This document shows, in pieces, positions 47,762 to 55,656 of a stretch of DNA of 64,000 bases. Both the position numbers and the translations under genes were made by a program. The stretch is from the NCBI RefSeq assembly GCF_002960625.1, contig NZ_POJH01000017.1, positions 1-64,000 of the forward strand, in the 5' to 3' direction. The number at the start of each line of letters is the position of its first letter. Positions within the stretch are counted from its first letter, which is position 1. The notes under the pieces are model-generated. The model was not told where the DNA came from. It saw only the letters and a list, made by a program, of their open reading frames with translations, and searched no databases. This stretch comes from Streptococcus suis. GTDB lineage: Bacteria; Bacillota; Bacilli; Lactobacillales; Streptococcaceae.

Positions 47762-50254
47762 TTACTTATTCTTGAAAAATTCCTCTATATCTGCCTCTTG
47801 GATGCCAATCATGGGGTCGATGGTTAGTAGGTTGTCTACAGTCAAAATGTATTCTCTGGGTTGGGCACTTGTTTTTTCTGGCTGGTCTTGTTCAAGAAGG
47901 GAGAGTTGTTGGCTGTTTTCTTTGACTACTTTAACCTGTTCTTTCCTGTCTGGCTGAGTAGGTAGCTGGGTTTGCGTGGTTTCAGTTGTTTTGCTTTGGT
48001 CTTTTTCAGTCAAAGCTTCCTTGCTGTCCTGCTCTGCCATTTCTCCTTGGAAACGTGGGACCAGATAGGTTTTTCGGACGGTGCCGGCATTTTTGACGGC
48101 GTAGTCGAAGGCGGAAATTTCGCCTAGGAGGATGAGCTTACTCTTGGAGCGGGTGATGGCTGTGTAGACCAGATTGCGCTGGAGCATGCGGTGGCTGGTG
48201 CGGGTGATGGGAAGGATAACGACCTGAAACTCACTACCTTGGGACTTGTGGATGGACATGGCATAGGCCAGGGTAATCTTGTACCATTCGTTTCGAGGAT
48301 AGGTGACCTCGCTGCCGTCGAAGTTGATGGTAAGCTCGTCCTGCTTGGAGTCGGTATACTTGGCAGGTAGGAGGTCGGTGATGTAGCCCAAGTCGCCATT
48401 GAAGACATTGGCTTCGGCGTCGTTAACTAGATGAATGACTCGGTCGCCTTGGCGGAAGGCTTGCTCATTATGGAGGAATTCTAGCTCTCCCTCTTCCAGT
48501 GGGTTGAGCAGGGCCTGGGTCATGGTGTTGAGTTGGTCAATACCTGCAGCACCTCGGTACATGGGAGCGAGGATTTGTACTTCGTTTGCAGGAATGCCCG
48601 ACTTGATGGCTGCGCCGACAATGCGCTCAATCAGGGCTGGAATTTGTTCATTCTGGGATTCAAAATAGGAGCGGTCTGCCTTTTTTTCACGGAAATCGCT
48701 AGGTAGAGCCCCCTGTCGAATTTGGCTGGCAAGTGTGACGATGGTCGAATCGTCTGATTGGCGGTAAATACGTTCTAGAGTAATGCTCGGAAGCTTGTCA
48801 ATTTTTAAGAGGTCAGCTAGGACTTGACCGGGGCTGACAGAGGGCAATTGCTCGGCATCGCCGACAATGAGAACTTGGGTCTGGGATGAAATGTTCTGGA
48901 AGAGCTGGTTGGCCAACCAAGTGTCGACCATAGAAAATTCGTCTACGATGATGAAGTCAGCTTCGAGGTAATCATCTCGGTAGGATTCTTCCTGTCCTTC
49001 AACAAGCCCCAGATGGCGGTGAATGGTGGCAGAAGGTAGACCTGTCAATTCATTCATCCGTCTGGCTGCTCGTCCAGTTGGAGCTGCGAGAAGGACTGGG
49101 CATTCTTGCCGATTGCGAGTCAAGTCAATCTTATGTAAGATGGCATAGACCGCGATAATACCGTTGATAACCGTTGTTTTTCCAGTCCCTGGTCCGCCTG
49201 TCAGAATGAAAAGCGGATTGGTAATGGCTTGGACGATGGCTTCTTTTTGAATATCGTCATAGGTCAAAGAGGACATACTTTCCAGCTCTGCTATGGCAGC
49301 CTCAACGTCTGCGCGTGGGAAGGGTTTGAAGCCATTTTTTCCCATCAGGCGGGTCAGGTTTTTATGGATACCATGTTCGGCAAAGTAGAGGCTGTTGTCG
49401 AAAATCTTGGTACCTTCTTGTTGAACCTTGCCATCTTCTATCAGCCCGGTCAATTCTTGGGCAACAGCAGCAGGGTCTAGTTCGGTATGGCGGGATTTTT
49501 CCAGCAGTTCAAGGGTAGCTTCTAGTAAATCTCTAGCCTCCACATAGGTATCACCTGTTTCCATAGAGCGATGAATGAGGCTAAAGAGCATACCAGCTCG
49601 GAAACGTTGGGGAGAATCACTGGCAATTCCCAGGTTTTCCGCAATCCTATCGGCAATGGTAAAGCCAAGTCCCTGTACATCTTCGACCAGTTGATAGGGA
49701 TTTTCTTCAATAATTTGGAGTGTTTTTTCCTTGTACTGGTCTTGGATTTGAAAGGCTAGCTTATTAGGAATACCGTACTCAGCTAGTTTGGCCAGTATCA
49801 GCTCCGTTCCATAATTGAGGCGGAGTTTTTCGATAAAGGCCTGCCTATTTTTGCTGGATAGTCCAGAAATTTGGGTCAGTTTTTCAGGCTCAGCTAAAAT
49901 TTTGTCGATGGTGTCTTCTCCATAGAGTTCAACAATTTTCTCGGCTGTTTTACGACCAATGCCTTTGAAATGGTCACTAGAAAAATACTTGACTAGACCA
50001 GCAGAAGTGGGCTTGCTGCGTTCGTAGCGCGTGATTTGCAACTGCTGACCGTATTTGGGATGGGTGACTAGATTGCCATAAAATCGATAGTCTTCCCCCT
50101 CAATGACATCGGCAATGGTCCCTGTTATGATGATTTCGTAGTCTTCATAGTCTGCGTCTGTTTCCTCGATCTCAAGGAGAAGGATTTTGTAAAAATTACT
50201 AGGATTTTCAAAGATAATTCGGTCAATAGTACCGGTAAAATAAACTTCGTTCAT
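47762..50254 (-). CDS. recD2: ATP-dependent DNA helicase RecD2
   Basis: 830 residues. An SF1B 5'-3' helicase of the RecD2/RecD-like type without RecBC partners, involved in repair and fork rescue. N-terminal OB-like and helix-hairpin-helix region (about 1-330, LVKYFSSDHFKGIGRKTAEK). Walker A is LTGGPGTGKTTVING (about 352-366), Walker B is FIIVDEFSMVD, and the 2B/SH3-like motif is SIHKSQGSEF. The last ~100 residues are Gln/Glu/Thr-rich and probably disordered. The ribosome binding site is weak. It lies after lepB on the same strand but behind a terminator. Confidence 0.92.
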   Translation of the reverse strand: MNEVYFTGTIDRIIFENPSNFYKILLLEIEETDADYEDYEIIITGTIADVIEGEDYRFYGNLVTHPKYGQQLQITRYERSKPTSAGLVKYFSSDHFKGIGRKTAEKIVELYGEDTIDKILAEPEKLTQISGLSSKNRQAFIEKLRLNYGTELILAKLAEYGIPNKLAFQIQDQYKEKTLQIIEENPYQLVEDVQGLGFTIADRIAENLGIASDSPQRFRAGMLFSLIHRSMETGDTYVEARDLLEATLELLEKSRHTELDPAAVAQELTGLIEDGKVQQEGTKIFDNSLYFAEHGIHKNLTRLMGKNGFKPFPRADVEAAIAELESMSSLTYDDIQKEAIVQAITNPLFILTGGPGTGKTTVINGIIAVYAILHKIDLTRNRQECPVLLAAPTGRAARRMNELTGLPSATIHRHLGLVEGQEESYRDDYLEADFIIVDEFSMVDTWLANQLFQNISSQTQVLIVGDAEQLPSVSPGQVLADLLKIDKLPSITLERIYRQSDDSTIVTLASQIRQGALPSDFREKKADRSYFESQNEQIPALIERIVGAAIKSGIPANEVQILAPMYRGAAGIDQLNTMTQALLNPLEEGELEFLHNEQAFRQGDRVIHLVNDAEANVFNGDLGYITDLLPAKYTDSKQDELTINFDGSEVTYPRNEWYKITLAYAMSIHKSQGSEFQVVILPITRTSHRMLQRNLVYTAITRSKSKLILLGEISAFDYAVKNAGTVRKTYLVPRFQGEMAEQDSKEALTEKDQSKTTETTQTQLPTQPDRKEQVKVVKENSQQLSLLEQDQPEKTSAQPREYILTVDNLLTIDPMIGIQEADIEEFFKNK

Positions 50255-50276
50255 AGAGTATCATTCCTACAACTAG

Positions 50277-50310
50277 TGAAAAAAGAAGTTTGGAACAATG
50301 CTCCAAACTT
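50277..50310 (-). terminator. Terminator of rnhC-lepB
   Basis: On the minus strand, AGTTTGGA / TCCAAACT forms an 8-bp stem with a 7-nt loop followed by CTTCTTTTTT, after lepB and before recD2. Confidence 0.8.
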
Positions 50311-50319
50311 GTTTGTGTT

Positions 50320-50473
50320 ATACTCAATGAAAATCAAAAATAGCCTAGGAAACGAAGCTGATGATAGAACTCTGTTACTGTCTTGTTTCAAGGTAACAGG
50401 CTGAAAAGCTCCACCGGAGCTTTTCACTCATCAAGGCTCTTGACAACGGATAGTTTTGATTTTCGAAGAGTAT
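50320..50473. repeat. BOX-like intergenic repeat
   Basis: The ends are ATACTCAATGAAAATCA (50320-50336) and TGATTTTCGAAGAGTAT (50457-50473), the termini I recall from the BOX elements of Streptococcus pneumoniae. They are imperfect inverted repeats of each other. The interior differs from pneumococcal boxB and contains hairpins such as AAAAGCTCC-ACC-GGAGCTTTT. It lies between lepB and recD2, with its right end touching the lepB stop codon. Confidence 0.75.
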
Positions 50474-51096
50474 TAATCGACAGTTCCAACACGGTTGAAA
50501 GGCCAAAAGCGGAAGACAACCTCTCCCTTGATTTTATTCCGTGCGAATGTTCCTACGCTACGGCTATCTAGAGATACCAGGCGGTCATCACCTAAGAGAT
50601 AGTATTGCCCTTCTGGTACTGTGACGCTGAAATTAATAGAACGATTGGCATCTTGTGTAAAGGCTTGGGCCGCTTGTGCAACTGCTTGGAATTGCTTGTT
50701 GTATGCATATTCCTCTTGCAGTTTATCCTTTTGAAAGGCAGCGAGGTATTCATCTAGGTAGGGTTCGTCAACTTCCTGATCATTGATATAGAGGACATCG
50801 TTTTCATAGCGAATGGTGTCGCCGGGCATACCGACTACCCGTTTAACAATCAATTTTTCCTTACCGTCGCTATCTGTTTCGCTGGCCACGACAATATCAA
50901 AACGATCTATAGATGTTGTCTTGAACATAACCAATTTTTCTTGATGTTGGAGAGTAGGATCCATGGAGTGCCCATCAACGGATACCGGGTCCCATAGAAA
51001 ATATCGGCTGGCAAATATTACTAGCATAAAGAGAATGAGGAGGCCCCATTCTACAAGAAAGTTAGCAAAGCTTGAACGTTTTTTATTTCTGATCAT
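50473..51096 (-). CDS. lepB: Signal peptidase I
   Basis: 207 residues. It removes Sec signal peptides at the outer face of the membrane. One N-terminal helix (about 12-32), then catalytic Ser in SVDGHSMDPTLQ (about 39-50) and Lys in LIVKRVVGMPGD (about 81-92). The box-E motif YYLLGDDRLVSLDSR is present. It lies 10 bp after rnhC in one operon, the usual rnhC-lepB pair. ATG 51096 follows GAGG. Confidence 0.94.
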   Translation of the reverse strand: MIRNKKRSSFANFLVEWGLLILFMLVIFASRYFLWDPVSVDGHSMDPTLQHQEKLVMFKTTSIDRFDIVVASETDSDGKEKLIVKRVVGMPGDTIRYENDVLYINDQEVDEPYLDEYLAAFQKDKLQEEYAYNKQFQAVAQAAQAFTQDANRSINFSVTVPEGQYYLLGDDRLVSLDSRSVGTFARNKIKGEVVFRFWPFNRVGTVD

Positions 51097-51106
51097 AAAT
51101 TTTTCC

Positions 51107-51997
51107 TCATTTCACTAATTTTTGTGCTTTTTGTGTATTGGCAAAGTGGAGCTTGGCAGTTTGGTTGAGTCCTGCCATGCCATAGTCTTTTAAGATGCTG
51201 GCTGCGACTTGGTCGGACTTGCTGCCTGCACCAGAAGGTAGGTTTCTGCCTACCAGTTGACCAAGCTGGGTAAGGTTCTCTAAAAACATAGCTCTAGCAA
51301 TAATAGAAGATACTGCCACAGCCAAATACTTGCCTTCAGCCTTTTCTTCTAGAGTGACGGGGTTGGCAAATTGGTTGGCCTCCTTCTTCAAGTATTTTTG
51401 ATAATTTTGACTGGAAGTGAAGGCGTCAATGACAATCTTCTCAGGCAGGACACCCTTTTGCAAGAGTAGGAAAATAGCCTGATTGTGTAGGGCGACCTTG
51501 ACAGACACTGCATTGTAGCCTTGCTCAATGACTTCATTGTATTTTTTCGGTGACAATAGCAGAGCTTGGTGGGGGATTTTCTCTTTTAAGAGAGGGGCGA
51601 TTTGGCAGATTTTTTGGTCTGTCATTTTTTTGGAATCATCGACACCAAGCGACTTGAGAAAGGCATGGTCTTCTGGGCGGACAAAACTAGCAACGACTGC
51701 CAAACCTCCAAAATAAGACCCGTTTCCAACCTCATCGGTACCAATCATGGGCAGGTTTTGACCAGGTACAGTCGTCTGTCCAGAGCTTTCTGGCTCATAG
51801 CCCCAGAGCCCTGCTTCCTGCTCTGCCATTTCCCCCTGAAAAACGACTTTTCCAGAAGTGTAGATGGACAGGCTGGCACCGGTCAGTTTGAAGAATGCTT
51901 CAATATAAGGATTTTTGCTGTTCTGCTGATAGCGGTCATAGTGGGTCATCATGGCCTGTTTTTGCTGGGCAGAGGCCTTTAGTACAACGGTATTCAT
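51107..51997 (-). CDS. rnhC: Ribonuclease HIII
   Basis: 296 residues. It degrades the RNA strand of RNA-DNA hybrids. An N-terminal TBP-like substrate-binding domain (about 1-85) is followed by the RNase H fold with [16 protein letters not shown] (about 87-102), DDSKKMTD and a third acidic motif in VIDAFTSS. The GTDEVG signature and the N-terminal domain identify HIII rather than HII. Start ATG 51997 is chosen; ATG 52015 adds 6 residues. In other streptococci rnhC lies next to zapA; here they are about 8.5 kb apart. Confidence 0.92.
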   Translation of the reverse strand: MNTVVLKASAQQKQAMMTHYDRYQQNSKNPYIEAFFKLTGASLSIYTSGKVVFQGEMAEQEAGLWGYEPESSGQTTVPGQNLPMIGTDEVGNGSYFGGLAVVASFVRPEDHAFLKSLGVDDSKKMTDQKICQIAPLLKEKIPHQALLLSPKKYNEVIEQGYNAVSVKVALHNQAIFLLLQKGVLPEKIVIDAFTSSQNYQKYLKKEANQFANPVTLEEKAEGKYLAVAVSSIIARAMFLENLTQLGQLVGRNLPSGAGSKSDQVAASILKDYGMAGLNQTAKLHFANTQKAQKLVK

Positions 51998-52081
51998 GTT
52001 CTTATTGTAACACAAATGCTGGCTAGAGTGTGCAGAAAAGGGTGGAATTTACTATAATGGTAGAAGAAAGTGAGGTAGACA

Positions 52082-53065
52082 ATGAAAGTTCAAGTACAGT
52101 ACAAGTGGGCGTCCCTGGGAACAGGTGTCATTGCCAATGAATTGGTTCAGGCCTTGCAAGCTATGGGAGGAAATCTTTACTCAGTAGCCAACCGTACCTA
52201 TGACAAGGGTGTGGAATTTGCCAATAAGTATGGCATCGAGAAAGTTTATGAAGAAATCGATGAAGTGTTTGAGGATCCTGAAGTAGACATTATCTATATT
52301 TCTACGCCTCACAATACCCATATCAATTATTTGAGAAAGGCCTTGAAGGCTGGAAAGCATGTCCTCTGTGAAAAGTCTATTACGCTTAATTCAGAAGAAT
52401 TAGCAGAAGCTATTCAACTGGCAGAAGAAAATCAGGTTATCCTGGCGGAAGCCATGACCATTTTCCACATGCCAATCTATCGTCAGTTGAGCGAAGTGGT
52501 TGCCAGTGGCAAGCTGGGAGATTTGAAGATGATTCAGATGAACTTTGGCAGCTACAAGGAATACGACATGACCAACCGCTTTTTCAATAAGAACTTGGCA
52601 GGCGGTGCCCTCTTGGATATTGGTGTCTACGCCCTGTCCTTTGTCCGTTGGTTTATGACAGAAAAGCCAAATCAGGTTTTATCTCAGGTTAAACTAGCTC
52701 CGACAGGTGTGGACGAGCAGGTAGGTATTTTGCTCAGCAATGATGCAGGAGAGATGGCAACCATCGCATTGACCCTTCATGCCAAACAGCCAAAACGGGG
52801 GACAATTGCTTATGACAAGGGTTACATCGAACTATATGAGTATCCTCGTGGCCAAAAAGCAGTCATTGCCTATACCGAGGACGGTAGTCAAGAAGTCATT
52901 GAGGCAGGTCAAACTACCGAGGCCCTCTCTTATGAAGTAGCTGATATGGAAAAAGCAGTCGCAGGACTTGAAAATACCATGCACCTGGCCTACACCCAAG
53001 ATGTCATGGACATTATGACCCAACTCCGCAAAGAATGGGGCTTGGTCTATCCGGAGGAAGTTTAG
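52082..53065 (+). CDS. Gfo/Idh/MocA-family oxidoreductase
   Basis: 327 residues. The N-terminal NAD(P) fold has ASLGTGVIANEL (about 10-21) and the family core EKSITLNSEELAEAI with the conserved Glu-Lys at about 100-101. The C-terminal alpha/beta domain follows. Substrates in this family are sugars, polyols or related compounds; not determinable here. It is a single gene divergent from rnhC. Confidence 0.85.
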   Translation: MKVQVQYKWASLGTGVIANELVQALQAMGGNLYSVANRTYDKGVEFANKYGIEKVYEEIDEVFEDPEVDIIYISTPHNTHINYLRKALKAGKHVLCEKSITLNSEELAEAIQLAEENQVILAEAMTIFHMPIYRQLSEVVASGKLGDLKMIQMNFGSYKEYDMTNRFFNKNLAGGALLDIGVYALSFVRWFMTEKPNQVLSQVKLAPTGVDEQVGILLSNDAGEMATIALTLHAKQPKRGTIAYDKGYIELYEYPRGQKAVIAYTEDGSQEVIEAGQTTEALSYEVADMEKAVAGLENTMHLAYTQDVMDIMTQLRKEWGLVYPEEV

Positions 53066-53131
53066 GAAGCTCCTTGAACTCTATTTGGGAGCTTTAGGTA
53101 GATTTTGGGAATGGCTTTCTTTGGAGAGTAA

Positions 53132-53148
53132 TGTGACAGAACTGTAAC
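53132..53148 (+). promoter_or_regulatory. VicR/WalR-like box upstream of sip
   Basis: TGTGAC-N5-TGTAAC matches the WalR/VicR direct repeat TGTWAH-N5-TGTWAH with one mismatch. It lies about 77 bp upstream of the sip -35. WalRK-type systems control wall proteins with LysM and CHAP domains, so the match is plausible but distant. Confidence 0.45.
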
Positions 53149-53224
53149 AAATATATAGGTTGTGTAACAGAAAAGAAGCAATATTACGTAAGGGCAACAG
53201 TTTATTTAAAAGCCCTCTTCGTTC

Positions 53225-53263
53225 TTGTTTTTCACAACAGAATTAGGTATGATAGTACTATCA
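53225..53263 (+). promoter_or_regulatory. sip promoter with 14-bp palindrome
   Basis: TTGTTT (53225-53230) and TATGAT (53248-53253) are 17 bp apart. TGATAGTACTATCA (53250-53263), a perfect palindrome, overlaps the -10 and start point. Confidence 0.65.
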
Positions 53264-53283
53264 AATCAGAAAAGGAATAGAAG

Positions 53284-54669
53284 ATGAAACGTAAAAGAGT
53301 TACAAAACCAAAGCATATGCGTCGTAAGAGAAAAACATCCCTTTTGCAAACAAATAAAAAAATGATGTACGCGTCAACCTTGGCCCTTTCACTTTTCACA
53401 ACTGGTATGGTTAGTCCACAAGTTCTCGCATTGGAGTGGACACCACGAACTGTTGAAGAAATCGTTACTGAAATTACCAACAATGAAGGTCAGTTGACTT
53501 ATACGGTTAAGTATGGTGATACCCTTAGTGCTATCGCTTCAGCTATGAATGTTGATATGCATTTGTTGGCTAAAATCAATCAGATTACAGATATTAACTT
53601 GATTTTCCCAGATACAGTTTTGACAGCTACTCTTGATCAAAACAATCAAGTTACCCAGATTGAAATTGAAACACCAAGCCAGGAAAATCCAGCAGAAACT
53701 GTTCAAGCAACTGTGGATGTGACAGCTAATCAGGCGACTATTGATAATACAGTTGTAAACTTGGCTGAAGTTCCTGTAGTAGCCCCAGTCGCTCCAGCAG
53801 TAGAAGCTCCAGCCGAGGCGACAGCCCCAGTCGCTCCAGCAGTAGAAACTCCAGCCGAGGCAACAGCACCCGTTGAGCCAGCAGTAGAAACTCCAGCCGA
53901 GGTAACAGCGCCCGTTGAGCCAGCAGTAGAAGCTCCAGCCGAGGCAACAGCCCCTGTTGAGCCAGCAGTAGAAGCTCCAGCCGAGGCAACAGCCCCTGTT
54001 GAGCCAGCAGTAGAAACTCCAGCCGAGGTAACAGCCCCTGTTGAGCCAGCAGTAGAAACTCCAGCCGAGGTAACAGCCCCTGTTGAGCCAGCAGTAGAAG
54101 CTCAAGCGGCAGCAGAAGCTCAAGCGGCAGCAGAAGCCCAAGCGGCAGCAGAAGCCCAAGCGGCGGCGGAAGCTCAAGCGGCAGCAGAAGCCCAAGCGGC
54201 GGCGGAAGCTCAAGCGGCAGCAGAAGCTCAAGCAGCGGCGGAAGCCCAAGCGGCAGCAGAAGCCCAAGCGGCAGCAGAAGCCCAAGCAGCAGCAGCTCAA
54301 ACTCAGGCAGCAACTAGCTCTTACGATGTAGGCTTGCAACCACAGGTCGCAGCCTTCCGTGCAGAAGTAGCTAACGCCTTCGGTATTACTTCTTTCTCAG
54401 GTTACCGTCCTGGTGATTCTGGCGACCATGGTAAGGGATTGGCAATTGACTTCATGGTACCACAAAGTTCAGCATTAGGTGACCAGGTGGCAGAGTATGC
54501 TATTGCCAATATGGGTGCGAAAAACATCTCTTATATCATCTGGAAACAACGTTTCTATGCGCCATTTGACAGTATCTACGGTCCAGCTTACACTTGGAAC
54601 TTGATGCCAGACCGCGGAAGCATTACAGAAAACCACTACGACCACGTACACGTGTCATTTAATCCATAA
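53284..54669 (+). CDS. sip: Sip-like LysM surface protein with repeats
   Basis: 461 residues, homologous to the group B streptococcal surface immunogenic protein Sip at both ends. A long basic signal peptide (about 1-50) is followed by a WTPRTVEEIVTEI segment, one LysM domain (about 70-115, YTVKYGDTLSAIASAMNVDM), and then two repeat blocks. Block one is seven 14-residue Pro/Val/Glu/Ala repeats of the form PVEPAVEAPAEATA (168-265). Block two is eleven EAQAAA repeats (272-337). The C-terminal domain (about 348-461) includes GDHGKGLAIDFMV and YDHVHVSF, a metal-site-like layout close to D,D-carboxypeptidase-type folds. No LPXTG motif; LysM should attach it to the wall. Confidence 0.92.
   Translation: MKRKRVTKPKHMRRKRKTSLLQTNKKMMYASTLALSLFTTGMVSPQVLALEWTPRTVEEIVTEITNNEGQLTYTVKYGDTLSAIASAMNVDMHLLAKINQITDINLIFPDTVLTATLDQNNQVTQIEIETPSQENPAETVQATVDVTANQATIDNTVVNLAEVPVVAPVAPAVEAPAEATAPVAPAVETPAEATAPVEPAVETPAEVTAPVEPAVEAPAEATAPVEPAVEAPAEATAPVEPAVETPAEVTAPVEPAVETPAEVTAPVEPAVEAQAAAEAQAAAEAQAAAEAQAAAEAQAAAEAQAAAEAQAAAEAQAAAEAQAAAEAQAAAEAQAAAAQTQAATSSYDVGLQPQVAAFRAEVANAFGITSFSGYRPGDSGDHGKGLAIDFMVPQSSALGDQVAEYAIANMGAKNISYIIWKQRFYAPFDSIYGPAYTWNLMPDRGSITENHYDHVHVSFNP
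53785..54294. repeat. In-frame coding repeats of sip
   Basis: There are seven 42-bp repeats (53785-54078) plus a 21-bp partial, then eleven 18-bp repeats (54097-54294). All keep frame. Copy number should vary between strains by slippage or recombination, changing the length of the wall-spanning region. Confidence 0.9.
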
Positions 54670-54680
54670 GACAAGTAGTG

Positions 54681-54710
54681 AAACTCATCCTTTAGAGGAT
54701 GAGTTTTTTT
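54681..54710 (+). terminator. Terminator of sip
   Basis: The perfect 11-bp stem AAACTCATCCT / AGGATGAGTTT with a 4-nt loop is followed by a T-run. Confidence 0.92.
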
Positions 54711-54949
54711 GCGTCCTCTTATTGGATAAAAAGGGAATAATATTTCGATAGATGTGAAAAATAGGGGAAAGTGAGTGGCTATGTAGGTAAACCAGGTCTA
54801 GAAGTAATTCCTTGTCAGTGTCAATTGGATTATGAATTTGCTGAGAAAATGCTCCTATCTTTTTCACGGGTAGTCCGAGGGGGTTCTATCAACTTTCACA
54901 CTTTTTCCCCGAAAATTAACTAGGGCATTACAAACGATGGATAATCAAA
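54711..54949. other. Non-coding stretch, possible decayed element
   Basis: No gene is supported. On the minus strand a 60-codon reading frame (54685-54867) overlaps the sip terminator, has no ribosome binding site and no recognisable family. It could be the end of a decayed mobile element or plain intergenic sequence; I cannot decide. Confidence 0.3.
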
Positions 54950-54984
54950 AAAACAGCTATCTCCCCCCTGGGATAGCTGTTTCT
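54950..54984 (-). terminator. Terminator of the DUF1801 gene
   Basis: The stem AACAGCTATC / GATAGCTGTT around a C-rich loop is followed on the minus strand by a long T-run. It lies about 90 bp beyond the DUF1801 stop. Confidence 0.78.
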
Positions 54985-55075
54985 GTAATATAATTATAAC
55001 AGTATTTCTTGAAAAATAGCTAAAAATACTACGATTTTTTTGAAGTTATTTTCCAGGCAAATTTTTATTCGTTTC

Positions 55076-55438
55076 TTATCTCCAGAACTTATCATAGCCT
55101 TTCTTCTCGTCCATGTTATAGGCGATGATATTGCGGAGCAGGTCCCAGTTGACTTCTTGGTCATCCTTGATTTTGAAGAGGTTGGAGGTTGCTTCGTAGC
55201 CTGCTTCCTTGATGTCCTGGGCAAAGGTTTCCATAGTGACCGTTTCAGGTGCAATGGAAATATGAGTCTTGGCAGCAGAGAAACCAATGATAAAGGTTCC
55301 GTCCATGATAAACATGGGCTGGTTCCATTTGATTTCTGTGGTTAGACTTGGAAATTCTTGTTGGATTTGATTGAAAATGCCTTCTAGTTTATCCTTCAAG
55401 ACAGGATTGTTGACCTTGTTCAAAAATTCTTGGAGCAT
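55076..55438 (-). CDS. DUF1801 (iron-chaperone-like) protein
   Basis: 120 residues. IKWNQPMFIMDGTFIIGFSAAKTHIS (near residues 36-61) is the core of the DUF1801/YdhG fold. Some members are described as frataxin-like iron chaperones; the role here is unknown. ATG 55438 follows AGGAAAC-type sequence. It is a single gene, between sip and the trehalose locus. Confidence 0.8.
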   Translation of the reverse strand: MLQEFLNKVNNPVLKDKLEGIFNQIQQEFPSLTTEIKWNQPMFIMDGTFIIGFSAAKTHISIAPETVTMETFAQDIKEAGYEATSNLFKIKDDQEVNWDLLRNIIAYNMDEKKGYDKFWR

Positions 55439-55480
55439 GATGTTTCCTTTGCTTTTTTATTTCATTGTATCACAAAAGGC

Positions 55481-55644
55481 TGGGACAAAAGTCCTGGCCT
55501 CCTTAGTTTTTTTCAATAGTTAAACTTGACGCAGTGGTTGAGTGGGCTCTAATTAGCTGATTTTATCAGCTTTTACAGCCCTACTCAACTGTGCGGGGGT
55601 GGGACGAAAAAATCGAACCCTGCGGGTTACCGATTTTTGTCCCA
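55481..55644. repeat. 164-bp intergenic element of nested inverted repeats
   Basis: The outer 10-bp arms TGGGACAAAA (55481-55490) and TTTTGTCCCA (55635-55644) match perfectly. Inside are an inverted pair CAGTGGTTGAGTGGGCT with AGCCCTACTCAACTGTG (55532-55548, 55577-55593), an inner AGCTGAT/ATCAGCT, and a long hairpin with an AACCC-TGC-GGGTT tip (55598-55646). It looks like a streptococcal intergenic repeat. It lies after treC and may end that operon's transcript. Confidence 0.7.
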
Positions 55645-55656
55645 CTCCCTTCTTGC

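Noticed and set aside
53785-54294. Possible CRISPR array in sip
   Set aside because: Repeats are in frame, contiguous and coding, with no spacers.
53539-54339. Long Cys/Leu-rich minus-strand frames opposite sip
   Set aside because: They are shadows of the in-frame Pro/Ala/Glu repeats of sip on the plus strand; composition is an artefact of the repeat codons.
54685-54867. 60-codon minus-strand frame after sip
   Set aside because: It overlaps the sip terminator, has no ribosome binding site and no recognisable family.
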